DNA from: Ptychodera flava
Lineage: Eukaryota; Hemichordata; Enteropneusta; Ptychoderidae
Assembly (NCBI RefSeq): GCF_041260155.1
Contig: NC_091930.1
Coordinates: forward strand, 37,317,263-37,381,262
Length of the DNA stretch: 64,000 nucleotides
Reading direction: 5' to 3'
Within the stretch, counting starts at the first letter, position 1. Each line of letters begins with the position of its first letter. The notes under the pieces were generated by a model. It was given only the letters and a program-made list of their open reading frames with translations, searched no databases and was not told where the DNA came from. Of the stretch, positions 51,252 through 62,108 are shown in pieces. A program made the position numbers and the translations under genes.

Positions 51252-53957
51252 TAAAAATAATAACACATGAGAGCTAGGGCAAGATCACGAATTATTGCCT
51301 TGCGCCTGCCCAAGGGATGGTGGTCATGATCGAAATATTGATGATGCCCGAGCCGTAGGCTAACTAACGAGTTATTTGGTCAGGGCAATAAGCCTCCGCG
51401 TTGGTGACTGTTTCTTTGAAATGCTATAAAAAGATAGCGAGGGTAAAATACTGAGGCACACACATGACAAAGGTAAGGCTTGTATAATAAAATAGGTACA
51501 TTTATTGATCACTCCTACGTGAATATTGCGTTTCATACACTGTAGTTGAAACACCGACTATTGTTGTCACGCACTACATATCCCAGCATCCATTGTGAAT
51601 ATCCAAAATTTAAAAATGGCGGCTGTACCAAAACTGTTTTCAAGAAAGCACGCAACCAAAGTGAATCAAAATGAGTTAAAGCAAGACAAGAAAAGCTGCA
51701 ATATGTATAAATACTATAATGATATAATTGCATGAAATTTGTGTTGAGTAATTACGACGTAAAAAATGCATCATCTAGATTATTTGAATTGTGAAAAAAA
51801 TCCAAACGAAATGAAAAAAGGTCTATGTTTTCTTTCATTCCATCTGTAAAGCATGTCCCATGAGGAATGACTCAATGAAGAGCTACTTCAAACTCGTGCC
51901 GCAATTTGAAGTGGCAGTTAAACTAGGTTGCTATTCGCCTCCCACAGCGATTCACTGTCCATGAAACAACAATTCTCGATACCTTAAGTGAGATTTTACC
52001 ACCTAAGTGAGTGATAAAAGTCTCAGGAGGTCGACCATATCTGCAATTTTTGCGGATTCTACATGTATATATGAGTATAATCTACTTTGTTATTGTTGAA
52101 AATCGTATTCAAGTCCGATAAACAATGATCACTACACACATACAAGCTGTGTTGACAAAAAGAATACTCGAAATGTCAGCATGACAAACGGACTAGAGTC
52201 AGACACGGTAGTTGATATACAGAAGCAGAATCATTAAAAACTTGCCACAAGTTACTGCTTATGTCCCTGTAAATAACCGGACGGAAGAATTTAGCCTTTC
52301 TTCCAGTTGTGGGTAAATGTGCGTTGCGCAGGCATCGCAGACGGTATCATGGGACATCGGTAGCCGAAATACGTCAGTAAAATCATGATTGATATGCTAA
52401 ATACTTGGCATTAAATTACAGTATAGGCATTAAATGCAGAAAGTGTAGGGAAAGCACAAAACAGAAGTTCTGAAAAAATAGCAAAAGATACAGCTTATGG
52501 AGCTTTAAGTATTACGCAGACTAGAAATGAGATTTATAAGGTTTTGCTCGTACCTTACTCAGGGACTAACGAGTTAGCCTAATGTCTTTTATATTCAAGA
52601 ATAAGGATCTGACTCTCCAAATTTCCTTCAGTAAATTCAAAGTATCTTAAAAGTACAGATTCTTATAATTCAAATAGAAAATTAATCTTCATTTATAAAT
52701 GTCAGGCCTAAGCCTCTATATGAAGGAGTTACTCCTGGTAAGTTAGCAGAAAGTCAGACCTGAAAGGGTTAAGCTTTAAAGCCTCGGGAAAAATTTCCTC
52801 TTTTTCAGAACGTGTTTGCGGAGTTAAAAATTTATTTTTTTAGCGAATTAATCGGCCATTGTTTAAAAGTGATAATACAGCTATATTGAGGAGTAACCAG
52901 TATTGAGATTTTGAGTGACGGGATGTATGTCCCAAGAAGAAGTCTGGTAAACGAACTGTTTGGCTGAGTAAACGTACTAGAAAACCGGCCAAATGCACTT
53001 TTCCCGTAAGAAGACACTGAGATTAACTAGGCTGCTACCTGTGACGTGTTCTTGAATTTTTGCACATATAAGCTTATAGTCAATGTACAAAAGTTAAATT
53101 CAACAGTCCAAGCAAACGAACATTAATGTTGAGATAAACTTCATTAAACGTATGTGCCCGGGAAATCAACGGTGAAAGCGATGAGGAGTAGCCAGTCTGT
53201 TCGTCCGTTTGTGCCTTTGTTAGGTTTGTGTTTCTTTGCCTGTTCGTTTTTTTCTCCGTTTTGTTTTTCTTTTGAATGAATAAACGTCCTTAAATTGTAG
53301 TATCTAACGCGGCGACCGTGACCGCTGCATTGTGGGTATGGATTTGATAAAATCGACACTGACTAAATGACAAGGCTCAATGCCGATTGATGATGACATT
53401 TCTTTCAACTTCAAGGACAGCACATCCTATACAGAAGCGACTTTCATCGTGATCGATTCCATGACAAACTTCGCCAACTGCGGAAAGTGACCCTCCCTTA
53501 AAGCATCCCTTGGTAATGACACTCTCTCACAACATCCCTTTGTGAGGGACACTCTCTCAAATTTCCCTTTTGCGGGACCAGGCCTAGGTCTAAAAATAAT
53601 TGTGAATGATCAGCGCCACCTCGAGGTCGTAAATTGGCTGCGAGTAATATTAGGTATATTTTCACTGCTGCCACTGTACTCTTCACGATGGCAACGTTCA
53701 TAAGCCTTACCAGCATGAGCGTTCGATCGACTTCAGCAAAAATGTCGCTATCATTATTCTATCAAAATTCTTACCGACAATCCAATGAAGGCAATAAAGT
53801 CAATGGCAGGGCGGTGCCTTTGTCACAGGTAAAACTTAAAATGACAAGCCCTTTGCATTGCCGAGGACATCAAAACGATGATACGTGTATTTGTCAGCAC
53901 TTGATGATGCTCTTGGTAAAGTGCTGCTCAGATTGGTGAGGGGGAACCCTACGATGA

Positions 53958-53959
<2 letters not shown>

Positions 53960-54021
<62 letters not shown>

Positions 54022-54035
54022 AAGAGAGAGAGGGG
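53960..54035. repeat. (GA)n microsatellite
   Basis: GA run with a few AAA interruptions, grading into GATA-like sequence. Confidence 0.95.
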
Positions 54036-54498
54036 GATAGACAGATAGATAGAGAAAAGATAGACGGATACAGAGAGAAACCGACAGTAGGATTGTCCTA
54101 CACAGTTACTGTTATTTACATATGTTCGATAATACCTATTAATAATCTGATATAATACATCAGATATCGATTTTAAAATTCAGAACATTACAACGTTAAC
54201 TTCTCACAAAGAATTGATTGTTATCTACGGTATCAAAATAGCATTTAAAAAATTTGGAAGCGCAACATATTTTAACACTTATTCTTTACTTGGTGATGTT
54301 CAACATAAACTTTCTGCACAAATTAAGACGCATCAATTAAACATACAGAGTAGTGTCGTCAACCGTAATATGTAATTTCTTTCCAGGGCCTCGGTGCTGT
54401 ACAAAAAACCTTAATCAAATTTATAGTTTTCACCTGTATACGATGCATTAAAGGTGATTGAATGCGACACAAATACTTTCTTGAAGTTGTCCGGCGAT

Positions 54499-54684
54499 CG
54501 TTAATTAACTTTCAGTAAATTATGATAACGTAATTAAAGTCAGGAAGTCCTGTTAATTAAGAAAATGACATTCGCCGTTGTACATGACAGATGCCTCGAC
54601 AGGTCGTCCGGATATCGTCTAATTAGGGGTCTTAATTCAAACAACACTAAGGTAAAATCATGTTCGAGTTGTCCCCTATAAAAA
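54499..54684 (+). promoter_or_regulatory. promoter of peptide gene B: TAATTA cluster and TATA box
   Basis: TTAATTAA-type sites at about 54500, 54529, 54552 and 54619 precede TATAAAAA at 54677-54684. The arrangement parallels gene A. Confidence 0.5.
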
Positions 54685-54707
54685 CTCAACCCGATGTTTG
54701 CATTCTC

Positions 54708-54765
54708 AGTAAGCCAGAAATACGCAAACCGTCGAACGTGATCGTCGAACCATTTGTTGTCTACG
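54708..54765 (+). other. predicted non-coding exon 1 of gene B
   Basis: Bounded by the TATA distance and the donor 'ctacg|gtaaga' (GT at 54766). An earlier gtaagc at 54709 is too close to the TATA box. The next exon begins at 55346 after 'ttgcttttcag'. Confidence 0.45.
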
Positions 54766-55372
54766 GTAAGAAAATCTTCCATGTATTTTTGCACAGACTC
54801 TGTATTCTTTATTGTCTTGTTATAGCATAGACCTCAGACATAGAGGGGTATGTGGCTATACACTATGCTAGCTACGATTATAAATTCTATTTGCTCTGCG
54901 ATGTAACTTTTGAATGAAACGTGAGCACAACCTGTATTCTAACAATTGTACATGTGACATAGATCTCCGATATCCCATGGTACTACGTTAGTATCGCCGA
55001 ACATCGCAGCTGTAGAAAATGTCATGTCTTTTATCTGTACTCACTCAGTTTTCAGGCAATATTGATTCTAGGGAATACCTGCGGGCCTTCCTGTTCTTTT
55101 AGAGATGAGGAGAAATCTCTATCAACCACAAGGGTTGAATGCCTGAAAAACAATTTTAAATGCCGAGTCCCTTTCAAGCACCCAGTGCGAACTTAATGCC
55201 TAGACATGACAGAGGTTTTATCAGAACACTGGAGAGGATATCAGAACGGCGAGCTCGACGCCTTCAAGTTACATTCTGATGTAACTTTTTTGATTCATTT
55301 GAAATGCAAAAACAACTTTATGACTTTATTTCCCTTGCTTTTCAGCCTATCAAATCCGAGAACCCAAGCATC

Positions 55373-58300
55373 ATGAACTCGAAATACTTCGTCGTCGGAT
55401 TGCTGGTCATGTTTGCTGTACTTTCAAGTTTCCAAACCGAGGCATACAGGCTGTCGGACGTGGTAGAAAAGAGAGCATCAAATGGACGTATGTTATCTCC
55501 ATTTTCTCCTTAACGTTTAGCTTACTACTGTCTTTGCATGCCCTCCCATGATGTTTCTCTCCATTTGAATCGTCATCGGACACAAGTGGGTTTTTTTGAG
55601 TAACTAATACCGAAAGAAAAAAAAATTGGATTACATGTTTATCACAATCATGAATATTGTTTGATGAGGAAAAAACATATAAAACGGGGCGCGCGATGTG
55701 TTTTTTTTTATTCACCGGGATTACTTTCTGTTCGACGACTGGAACGTCCCGTCTACCAGAAGATACTTCTATTCACTCATATCTGATCTCATACAAGTTG
55801 AAATTTTGATACATAGTGTGCCGTCTTTACGAATAAGAACTTGTCAAGCATTATCTCGCGCTTGGCTGTCCTAACCGCCCGAGCAAGTCAGTCATCGGCA
55901 GGCAGGGACCGTACTTCGCGGTGTACCGTCACTGTAATCAAAGTTTTTTGGACACTTTGAAAACGAATATTTAACTAAATGTTACGACGAAAAACTTGAA
56001 ACAGTCTTTCTCGTCCAAGAGGATGTGGTAGCTTCATAAGTTCTCAAACTGTCGATCAGGATTAGCCGGGAAGAGGCGTTTTGATAGCACACACAGACGA
56101 GCTCATTGCAGGCTATGACCACAGGGCTCATAAGTGCCTGTTTAAGTCAATATACAGCGTTTTTCTTTCTTTTTCAATGTTACAAATAAAGCTGAAGAGC
56201 ACAACATTTGTGTAGCTGTCTTTTGTGTAGCTTGTATTGGCATGTATAGTGCGCCCTCAATGGGGAATGTGATCATATGTAAATACGACCTTTAGTTCCG
56301 TGACCTCTAGCCAATTCCTCTGGCCATGCCTTCTGGCCACGTGTACAGACGTCGCTGTGTCATAGCGAGGGCAGGGCAGGAAGTAGGCATGGCTAGAGCC
56401 GGGCCTAGAGGTCACGGAACTAAAGGTCACATTTACGAGGACGCACTATACATGCCAATACACGCTACACAAAAGACAGCTACACAAGTGTTGTGCTCTT
56501 CAGCTGGATTATTTGTAACATTGAAAAAGAAAGAAAAACGCTGTAATATTGACTTAAATAGGCACTTATGAGGCCCTGTGCTATGACCGTCGCCACCGCA
56601 ATCGCCACTTCCCGGGACCATCCCCGTGCTGTCTTTGTCACTTCTGTCAGCACGTCGATGTTTACGTTGCGCATATTGCAGTGTCAAATGTCCCATACAT
56701 TGATGCTTTCAAAGAGACAGACAGACAAGCACTGCCAGGCAGACATGACAAAAACAGAGAGAGACAGAAAGAGAGCGAGACTTTAAGACACGCAAAGACA
56801 GAAAGCCGGAGAGAGCGAGACAGTAAGACTGACATAGGTAGACAGAAGGAGAGAGAGATACTGACACAGAAAGAAACCGTAACGTAAGAAGTTTGCGCGC
56901 ACTAGACTGCAGTTGTTGTCGGATCGTAGATATTCCTAATATAGAATTTGTGGCATCCGATTCGGATTGGATCGGGACTTATACATCAGTTCTTTGTTTT
57001 AAATACTGGAAAATATGGTCCACTGTATTTAATTAAATTTGGGTTTTCTTTTCTTCAGTCTGTTACAAAGACGACATTGGTATGGTCTGTGACAGATGCG
57101 AGAACCCCAGAGTCTGTATGCCTCAGTAAGTACTTGCCAAATTTTAGAAATGGCAGCGTTGATGTGATGAACAAATTACTATGTAGATCAATTCTCTTGC
57201 TTTCTTTGCTTTAGAAGAGTATTACAATGACTTTCGAGTACAATTTGTTATTTTTCCTTGATGTTGTATGACTTGTATCTATCTGTAACGATAGGTGGAT
57301 AAAAGTAAACAAAGTTGTGTTTTTACAGTAAAAAATTGGCCGACTAGCGGGAAATACAGTACTCGTTAAAATAAAGAGCAAAGTTAAAACAAATACAGTA
57401 AAATACTAACCGACCAGCGGGAGATAAAACACTTGCAAAGCAGAGAATAAAAAGCGCAGACGTTTCGGGTGCAACCCTTCGTCAGTACTAAAAACTCGCT
57501 AGAGAAACGTGAAAACACAAGAAAGAAAAACAGCCAATCAAACAAGGGAACGATCAAACGCGTTAAAATATGCATTCATACCGGCTGGTGCCAGAGTACC
57601 GAGTCTAAAAATAGTGGCCTGTTCGAGTTTATGGCGGGTAGAGTCTGTGGTGGAGATTATAGCCGACACTGCCATGTCGGACCGACCGCGGTGGGGTGGT
57701 GTACAAAAATGCTTGGCCACCGGATATGCGAGCTTGTTGTCGGTCACAGTGCGAAGATGTTCAGCAAAGCGATCGCCTAGGCGACGCTTTGTTTCGCCAA
57801 TATATAGCATGCTGCAGCGTCTGCATTTGATACAATAGATGATATTAGCCGACGTGCATGTGAACACGCCGGAAACATTGACTCTACCACGCGGGCCCTG
57901 AATGAAGTTGGTTGTAAAAGTATGTGGGCAGGTGTTACATACTCGACGGCCACATGATGATGTTCCAGTAGCACAATCGTGATTAGGTAAACTGGAACGC
58001 ACCAGCCGGTCTTTGATGTTCGTGTCACGTCGAAATGCCATGATGGGAGGTACGGAAAAAATATTCTGTGTGTTGGGGGAGTTGGTTAAGATGGAAAACT
58101 CCTCAAAGATGATTTTACGGATTCTATGATTATCATTTGTAATTTTTATAGTCTATTACCACTGCGTCTCGCTTTTTATCTTTCCGTTTTACCTTTCGCT
58201 TTTAACCTTTCATGATTGTGTGTGCTTTATTCGTCTTGTGCTTCAGTGTCCACGTCACTACGGGGTCAGTCTGTTTTCGCTCATCCACTCCCGGTTTTTT

Positions 58301-61300
58301 ACGTCGTGTCTCCGCGCTTCCGAGTTTTGCCCGCGTGTTTTTCGTGACCGCGTCCTGCTTCAACTATGCCGTCTATTAAACAACTTGAAACTCGGTCTTT
58401 ATCATCTGTGAAAACCTTTTTGTCCTCCTTGCATCCTGACGTCAGCTCCCATGGCTTCAGATTGGCCAAATACACATTTGCAAAAACCCGTTTCTGTAGT
58501 CATGTCTCCTTTCTTTCTACATGCAACCGTAACCGTTGCTTGCCCTCTGGTTTCAATATTCACGTACAGCCGTCCATTTTTACACCAGCTGATTCTCATT
58601 ATCGTCAACGTATACAATTCCTGTCTAACAAATTTTCTTGGCAGTATTTTAGAGTTACTCTCAATCACATGCGTCAACGTGTTTCTTTTTTTACAACTTC
58701 TATTTGTCAAACGAAACGCACTCTTTCCTCTCTTGTAGCACCCACCACTTACAGGAATATCATACAATACATACGTAAGGAAAATGAGTCTCTTCACAAG
58801 TTTTTAACATCTCAAAAGTTAAAAAAGATTCAAAACTTGGTTGATAAATTTCCGACAATTACTCGACAAAACACCACGCCGAATTCATCGCAAATCACAC
58901 CTGTTGTCACCATTCCTCCCGACCTGCCCCTTTCAGATTCCGAACGTTCTGTTCTGTCGAAAGGGTTGAAATTCATCCCTCTCCGTAACTCAACCGACGA
59001 ATTCACCTCACGTCACGATGTGCATTCTTTCTTTCGCCGTTTACGCTTGAAGGAATTTTTTCATGAACGTCAATCAGATACGACTGATGACTCAGCAGCT
59101 AATGGTTCCGACAATGGACCCAACCCATATTCTACCAAATTAACATCAAACGCGAGTCCTTTTGGACTCCCCTTCAGGACGTAACCCCACACTTGATCTC
59201 TACATCAACATTTGTCAACACAGAATTAACCGCCTGATCAACAACACCAGTAAATCAAAAACACACAATATCTCTAAAGCTGAATACAAGGCTCTGCGCG
59301 ATTTATCTCGCAACGATAACATAATAATTAAGCCTGCCGATAAGGGAGGGGCTGTGGTAGTATGGCGTAAAGATTTATACATTACTGAGGCACAAAGGCA
59401 ACTTTCTGACACATCTTTCTATAAACATCTTGACACCGACATCACCAATAAACACAATAATATCGTCAAACGTACAATCAGTGATCTAGTTCATGATAAA
59501 CTTCTGCCCGACGATGCAAAATCATTGATCATCTCACATCCACACACGTCCCGTTTTTACTTACTACCCAAAATCCATAAAACCGGTAATCCTGGCCGCC
59601 CCATTGTCTCTGCATGTTCCTGCCCCACCGAACTTATCTCAACATTTCTCGACAATATTTTTGCCGGCATCGTGAATACCCTCCCCACTTTTGTCAAAGA
59701 CACATCTCATGCCGTCAAGATGTTCTCAACAGCTTTAAGTTTACGGGTACCCATAGATATATATTTACACTTGATGTTAAGGCTCTCTATACTTCCATCC
59801 CTCATAAGGATGGTCTCCAGGCACTCGCATATTTTCTTGACCGACGTGACGTTATGGATCCACCTACAAACGTTTTAATTCGCTTAGCTGAATTAGTGCT
59901 AACTTTAAATTGCTTCACCTTTAATAGTGAATTTTACACACAAGTTCGCGGTGTTGTCATGGGTACACGGATGGGACCTTCTTACGCTTGTTATTTCGTT
60001 GGTTACATCGAAAAACAGATAATACAAACATATACCGGTCACATTCCCGAGCTCTTTAAACGGTATATTGATGACTGCTTTGGTGCAGCATCTTGTTCAC
60101 GCACAGAATTAGATAATTTTATTGATTTCGTTTCACATTTTCACCCCGCACTGGAATTTACTTCCACTATTTCAGACATATCAGTTGCATTTCTTGACAT
60201 ATCAGTTTATATCAATGAGGACTCGCTGTCTACCTCCATACATTATAAATCCACAGACTCTCATGCATATGTTCTATACAGCTCAGCTCACCCCCGTCGG
60301 TGCAAGGAATCCATTCCATTTTCACAGTTTCTACGCGCTCGGCGCATTTGCTCTGACCAAAAGGATTTTGAGCAGCAGCTTGACACTATTAGCACTTGGT
60401 TCTCGGCTCGGGGTTATCCCCGCTCTGTAGTGGACAAAGCCAAAGAGCGCGTTGAACCATTAACGCAGGAGGACGCGTTAAAGTCAACTACCCGTTCTCA
60501 AGGCGATCGCATTCCTCTGTATTAACATACCATCCTTTTAATCATAGAATCCGTAAAATCATCTTTGAGGAGTTTTCCATCTTAACCAACTCCCCCAACA
60601 CACAGAATATTTTTTCCGTACCTCCCATCATGGCATTTCGACGTGACACGAACATCAAAGACCGGCTGGTGCGTTCCAGTTTACCTAATCACGATTGTGC
60701 TACTGGAACATCATCATGTGGCCGTCGAGTATGTAACACCTGCCCACATACTTTTACAACCAACTTCATTCAGGGCCCGCGTGGTAGAGTCAATGTTTCC
60801 GGCGTGTTCACATGCACGTCGGCTAATATCATCTATTGTATCAAATGCAGACGCTGCAGCATGCTATATATTGGCGAAACAAAGCGTCGCCTAGGCGATC
60901 GCTTTGCTGAACATCTTCGCACTGTGACCGACAACAAGCTCGCATATCCGGTGGCCAAGCATTTTTGTACACCACCCCACCGCGGTCGGTCCGACATGGC
61001 AGTGTCGCTATAATCTCCACCACAGACTCTACCCGCCATAAACTCGAACAGGCCACTATTTTTAAACTCGGTACTCTGGCACCAGCCGGTATGAATGCAT
61101 ATTTTAACGCGTTTGATCGTTCCCTTGTTTGATTGGCTGTTTTTCTTTCTTGTGTTTTCACGTTTTCTCTAGCGAGTTTTTAGTACTGACGAAGGGTTGC
61201 ACCCGAAACGTCTGCGCTTTTTATTCTCTGCTTTGCAAGTGTTTTATCTCCCGCTGGTCGGTTAGTATTTTACTGTATTTGTTTTAACTTTGCTCTTTAT

Positions 61301-61764
61301 TTTAACGAGTACTGTATTTCCTGCTAGTCGGCCAATTTTTTACTGTACTCCTTCACACTTGCTGCAGTTTTTATCCCTCTTTTGAGGTCATTTGTAATTT
61401 TTATTGTGTTTCTGCAGCTTGTAACACCGCTCGGAAAGTAGGAGGTATCCCGTCTTTCACTATCTAACTTGCAAGAAAATGTGTAGACATAGCGTGGGTT
61501 TCAAAAATGTTATAAGCGATATAGGGTAGAGGAACAAAATAATGTCAGGTAGACTAGGTTACAGGACATGTGTTTGTTTGTTTGTGTATTTGTTTGTTTA
61601 GTTTTCTCTTCGCTGGAAGTGGCTCATTTTATAAGTTGAATCTTAAGCGCTATCATCAGCCTAAGAATAGGAACGGCATTATAGTACTTGCCGTACTAGT
61701 ACATATAACAGAATTCAAATCTGCCCATTTCTATTTTCTTTGTAGGGGTGCGTTCCAAGGGTAG
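55373..61764 (+). CDS. peptide precursor B: four-cysteine amidated secreted peptide
   Basis: Paralogue of gene A with the same exon plan: coding exons 55373-55487, 57059-57125 and 61746-61764, phases 1 and 2 (donors gtatgt at 55488 and gtaagt at 57126; acceptors ttcttcag and tttgtag). The 66-residue precursor has signal peptide MNSKYFVVGLLVMFAVLSSF ending near QTEA, propeptide YRLSDVVE, Lys-Arg at 33-34, then ASNGLCYKDD and the C-x8-C-x2-C-x5-C framework, ending CMPQGAFQG. The middle exon encodes exactly the same residues as in A, with three nucleotide differences, all silent, whereas the signal peptide has diverged and the tail differs by Pro to Ala. Intron 2 carries a palindromic MITE; the last coding intron (4.6 kb) is mostly a Penelope-like element. 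AATAAA lies at 62288-62293. Confidence 0.85.
56120..56580. mobile_element. palindromic hAT-like MITE with target-site duplication
   Basis: Terminal inverted repeats begin 'cacagggctcataagtgcct' on the left, with an almost exact complement on the right. Inverted similarity extends inwards over about 170-190 bases per arm ('gacctttagttccgtgacct'). It is flanked by a direct repeat ctatgac(c) at 56113-56120 and 56581-56588. CAGGG-type ends and a 7-8-base duplication fit the hAT superfamily. It lies in the intron of gene B. Confidence 0.85.
56700..56880. repeat. degenerate GACAGA/GAGA-rich stretch
   Basis: Imperfect purine-rich simple sequence; the frame across it is low-complexity. Confidence 0.6.
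57459..57485 (-). ncRNA. hammerhead ribozyme core, left arm of the Penelope-like element
   Basis: Exact inverted copy of the motif at 61186-61212: CTGACGA, a 4-bp stem II (GGGT/ACCC), then GAAACGTC. Hammerhead motifs are a known feature of Penelope-like elements. Confidence 0.6.
57538..58041 (-). CDS. GIY-YIG endonuclease end of a Penelope-like element, inverted left arm
   Basis: A 167-codon frame on the minus strand starting MAFRRDTNIKDRLVRSSL. It includes a Cys-rich region (CGRRVCNTC) and the GIY-YIG core 'NIIYCIKC' then 'MLYIGETKRRLGDRFAEHL', and runs intact to a stop after 'FNAFDRSLV'. It has lost the reverse transcriptase that normally precedes it, so it is only part of the original ORF. 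Confidence 0.85.
   Translation of the reverse strand: MAFRRDTNIKDRLVRSSLPNHDCATGTSSCGRRVCNTCPHTFTTNFIQGPRGRVNVSGVFTCTSANIIYCIKCRRCSMLYIGETKRRLGDRFAEHLRTVTDNKLAYPVAKHFCTPPHRGRSDMAVSAIISTTDSTRHKLEQATIFRLGTLAPAGMNAYFNAFDRSLV
58366..59184 (+). pseudogene. Penelope-like ORF, N-terminal region
   Basis: A 272-codon frame beginning MPSIKQLETRSLSSV, followed by a basic region preceding the reverse transcriptase. It leaves frame near 59175, where the reading continues one frame over ('NPTLDLYIN'). It is therefore the first segment of one ORF broken by an indel. Confidence 0.75.
59162..59745 (+). pseudogene. Penelope-like reverse transcriptase, fingers region
   Basis: Second segment: contains 'IIKPADKGGAVVVWRKDLY' and 'FYLLPKIHKTGNPGRPIVS', the early RT motifs of Penelope-like enzymes. 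Homology leaves this frame at about 59730-59745, just before motif A. Confidence 0.85.
59728..60525 (+). pseudogene. Penelope-like reverse transcriptase, palm and thumb
   Basis: Third segment: motif A 'FTLDVKALYTSIPHKDG' with its aspartate, 'GVVMGTRMGPSYACYF', the catalytic 'YIDD' in 'FKRYIDDCFG', then 'RRCKESIPFSQFLRARRICS'. The catalytic aspartates are kept. A stop at 60523-60525 ends this frame, while homology goes on one frame over. Confidence 0.9.
60522..61013 (+). pseudogene. Penelope-like GIY-YIG endonuclease, right arm
   Basis: Fourth segment: linker 'LTYHPFNHRIRKIIFEEFS', then MAFRRDTNIK and the GIY-YIG core as in the left arm. One base is missing near 61009 relative to the inverted copy, so the frame stops at 'DMAVSL' about 40 codons short of the left-arm version. 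Confidence 0.88.
61186..61212 (+). ncRNA. hammerhead ribozyme core, right arm of the Penelope-like element
   Basis: CTGACGA (core box 1), GGGT-TGC-ACCC (stem II with a three-base loop), GAAA (box 2) and ACGT-C (a minimal, self-complementary stem III followed by C at the expected cleavage site). Flanking 'agta' and 'tgc' can form a short stem I. This fits the minimal, possibly dimeric hammerheads reported from Penelope-like elements. Activity is inferred. Confidence 0.65.
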
Positions 61765-62092
61765 CTTTCAGGACAATTACGACCGTTAGAACGCTGTTCC
61801 ATTACTGGTCTCTTGATGATGTGATCGAATCCAAGAAAACGTGACTTCAGTAATTTGAAGCTTTAGACACCATCTTTGAGTTGTGCAAGTATTTGATAGT
61901 TTGAGTCACATTTGAAATGTAATTTCCTTATAAATTTTGCTTGAAATTTTCCGCGATGATCAATCAATTATCTGGTTTATACAGCGCCAAACTCCAACAA
62001 GTGATGATGTAACACCCCATGGCACTCTGCAGAGACGACTTTACGACGTACCGAGAACGCCGAAGCAGCACACTGTCGAAAGTCAACAAGTT

Positions 62093-62108
62093 TTGATTGG
62101 CCAATCAA
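62093..62108. promoter_or_regulatory. 16-bp palindrome in the 3' region of gene B
   Basis: TTGATTGGCCAATCAA, identical to 49135-49150 in gene A. Confidence 0.5.

Larger units (their letters stand above)
49750..54480. other. stretch between genes A and B with no complete gene recognised
   Basis: Holds a small tandem repeat (50856-50917), a recombinase-like remnant (51036-51251) and a GA microsatellite. A TATA-like 'gtgtatataata' at 50484 is not followed by an identifiable coding exon. Confidence 0.4.
57324..61347 (+). mobile_element. Penelope-like retroelement with inverted terminal copies, in the last intron of gene B
   Basis: A 4.0-kb element. The right part (58366-61347) reads forward through an N-terminal region, reverse transcriptase and GIY-YIG endonuclease. 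The left ~805 bases (57324-58130) are an inverted copy of the right ~810 bases (60538-61347), from the outer 'tacagta...ttggcc' inwards to the start of the endonuclease region. Penelope-like elements are known to occur with partial inverted or tandem copies (pseudo-LTRs). The host intron's splice sites at 57126 and 61745 lie outside the element, so splicing of gene B could remove it. Confidence 0.92.

Noticed and set aside
57509-57838. Plus-strand frames antisense to the left-arm endonuclease, and their mirror images at 60833-61161
   Set aside because: Shadows of the GIY-YIG coding strand.
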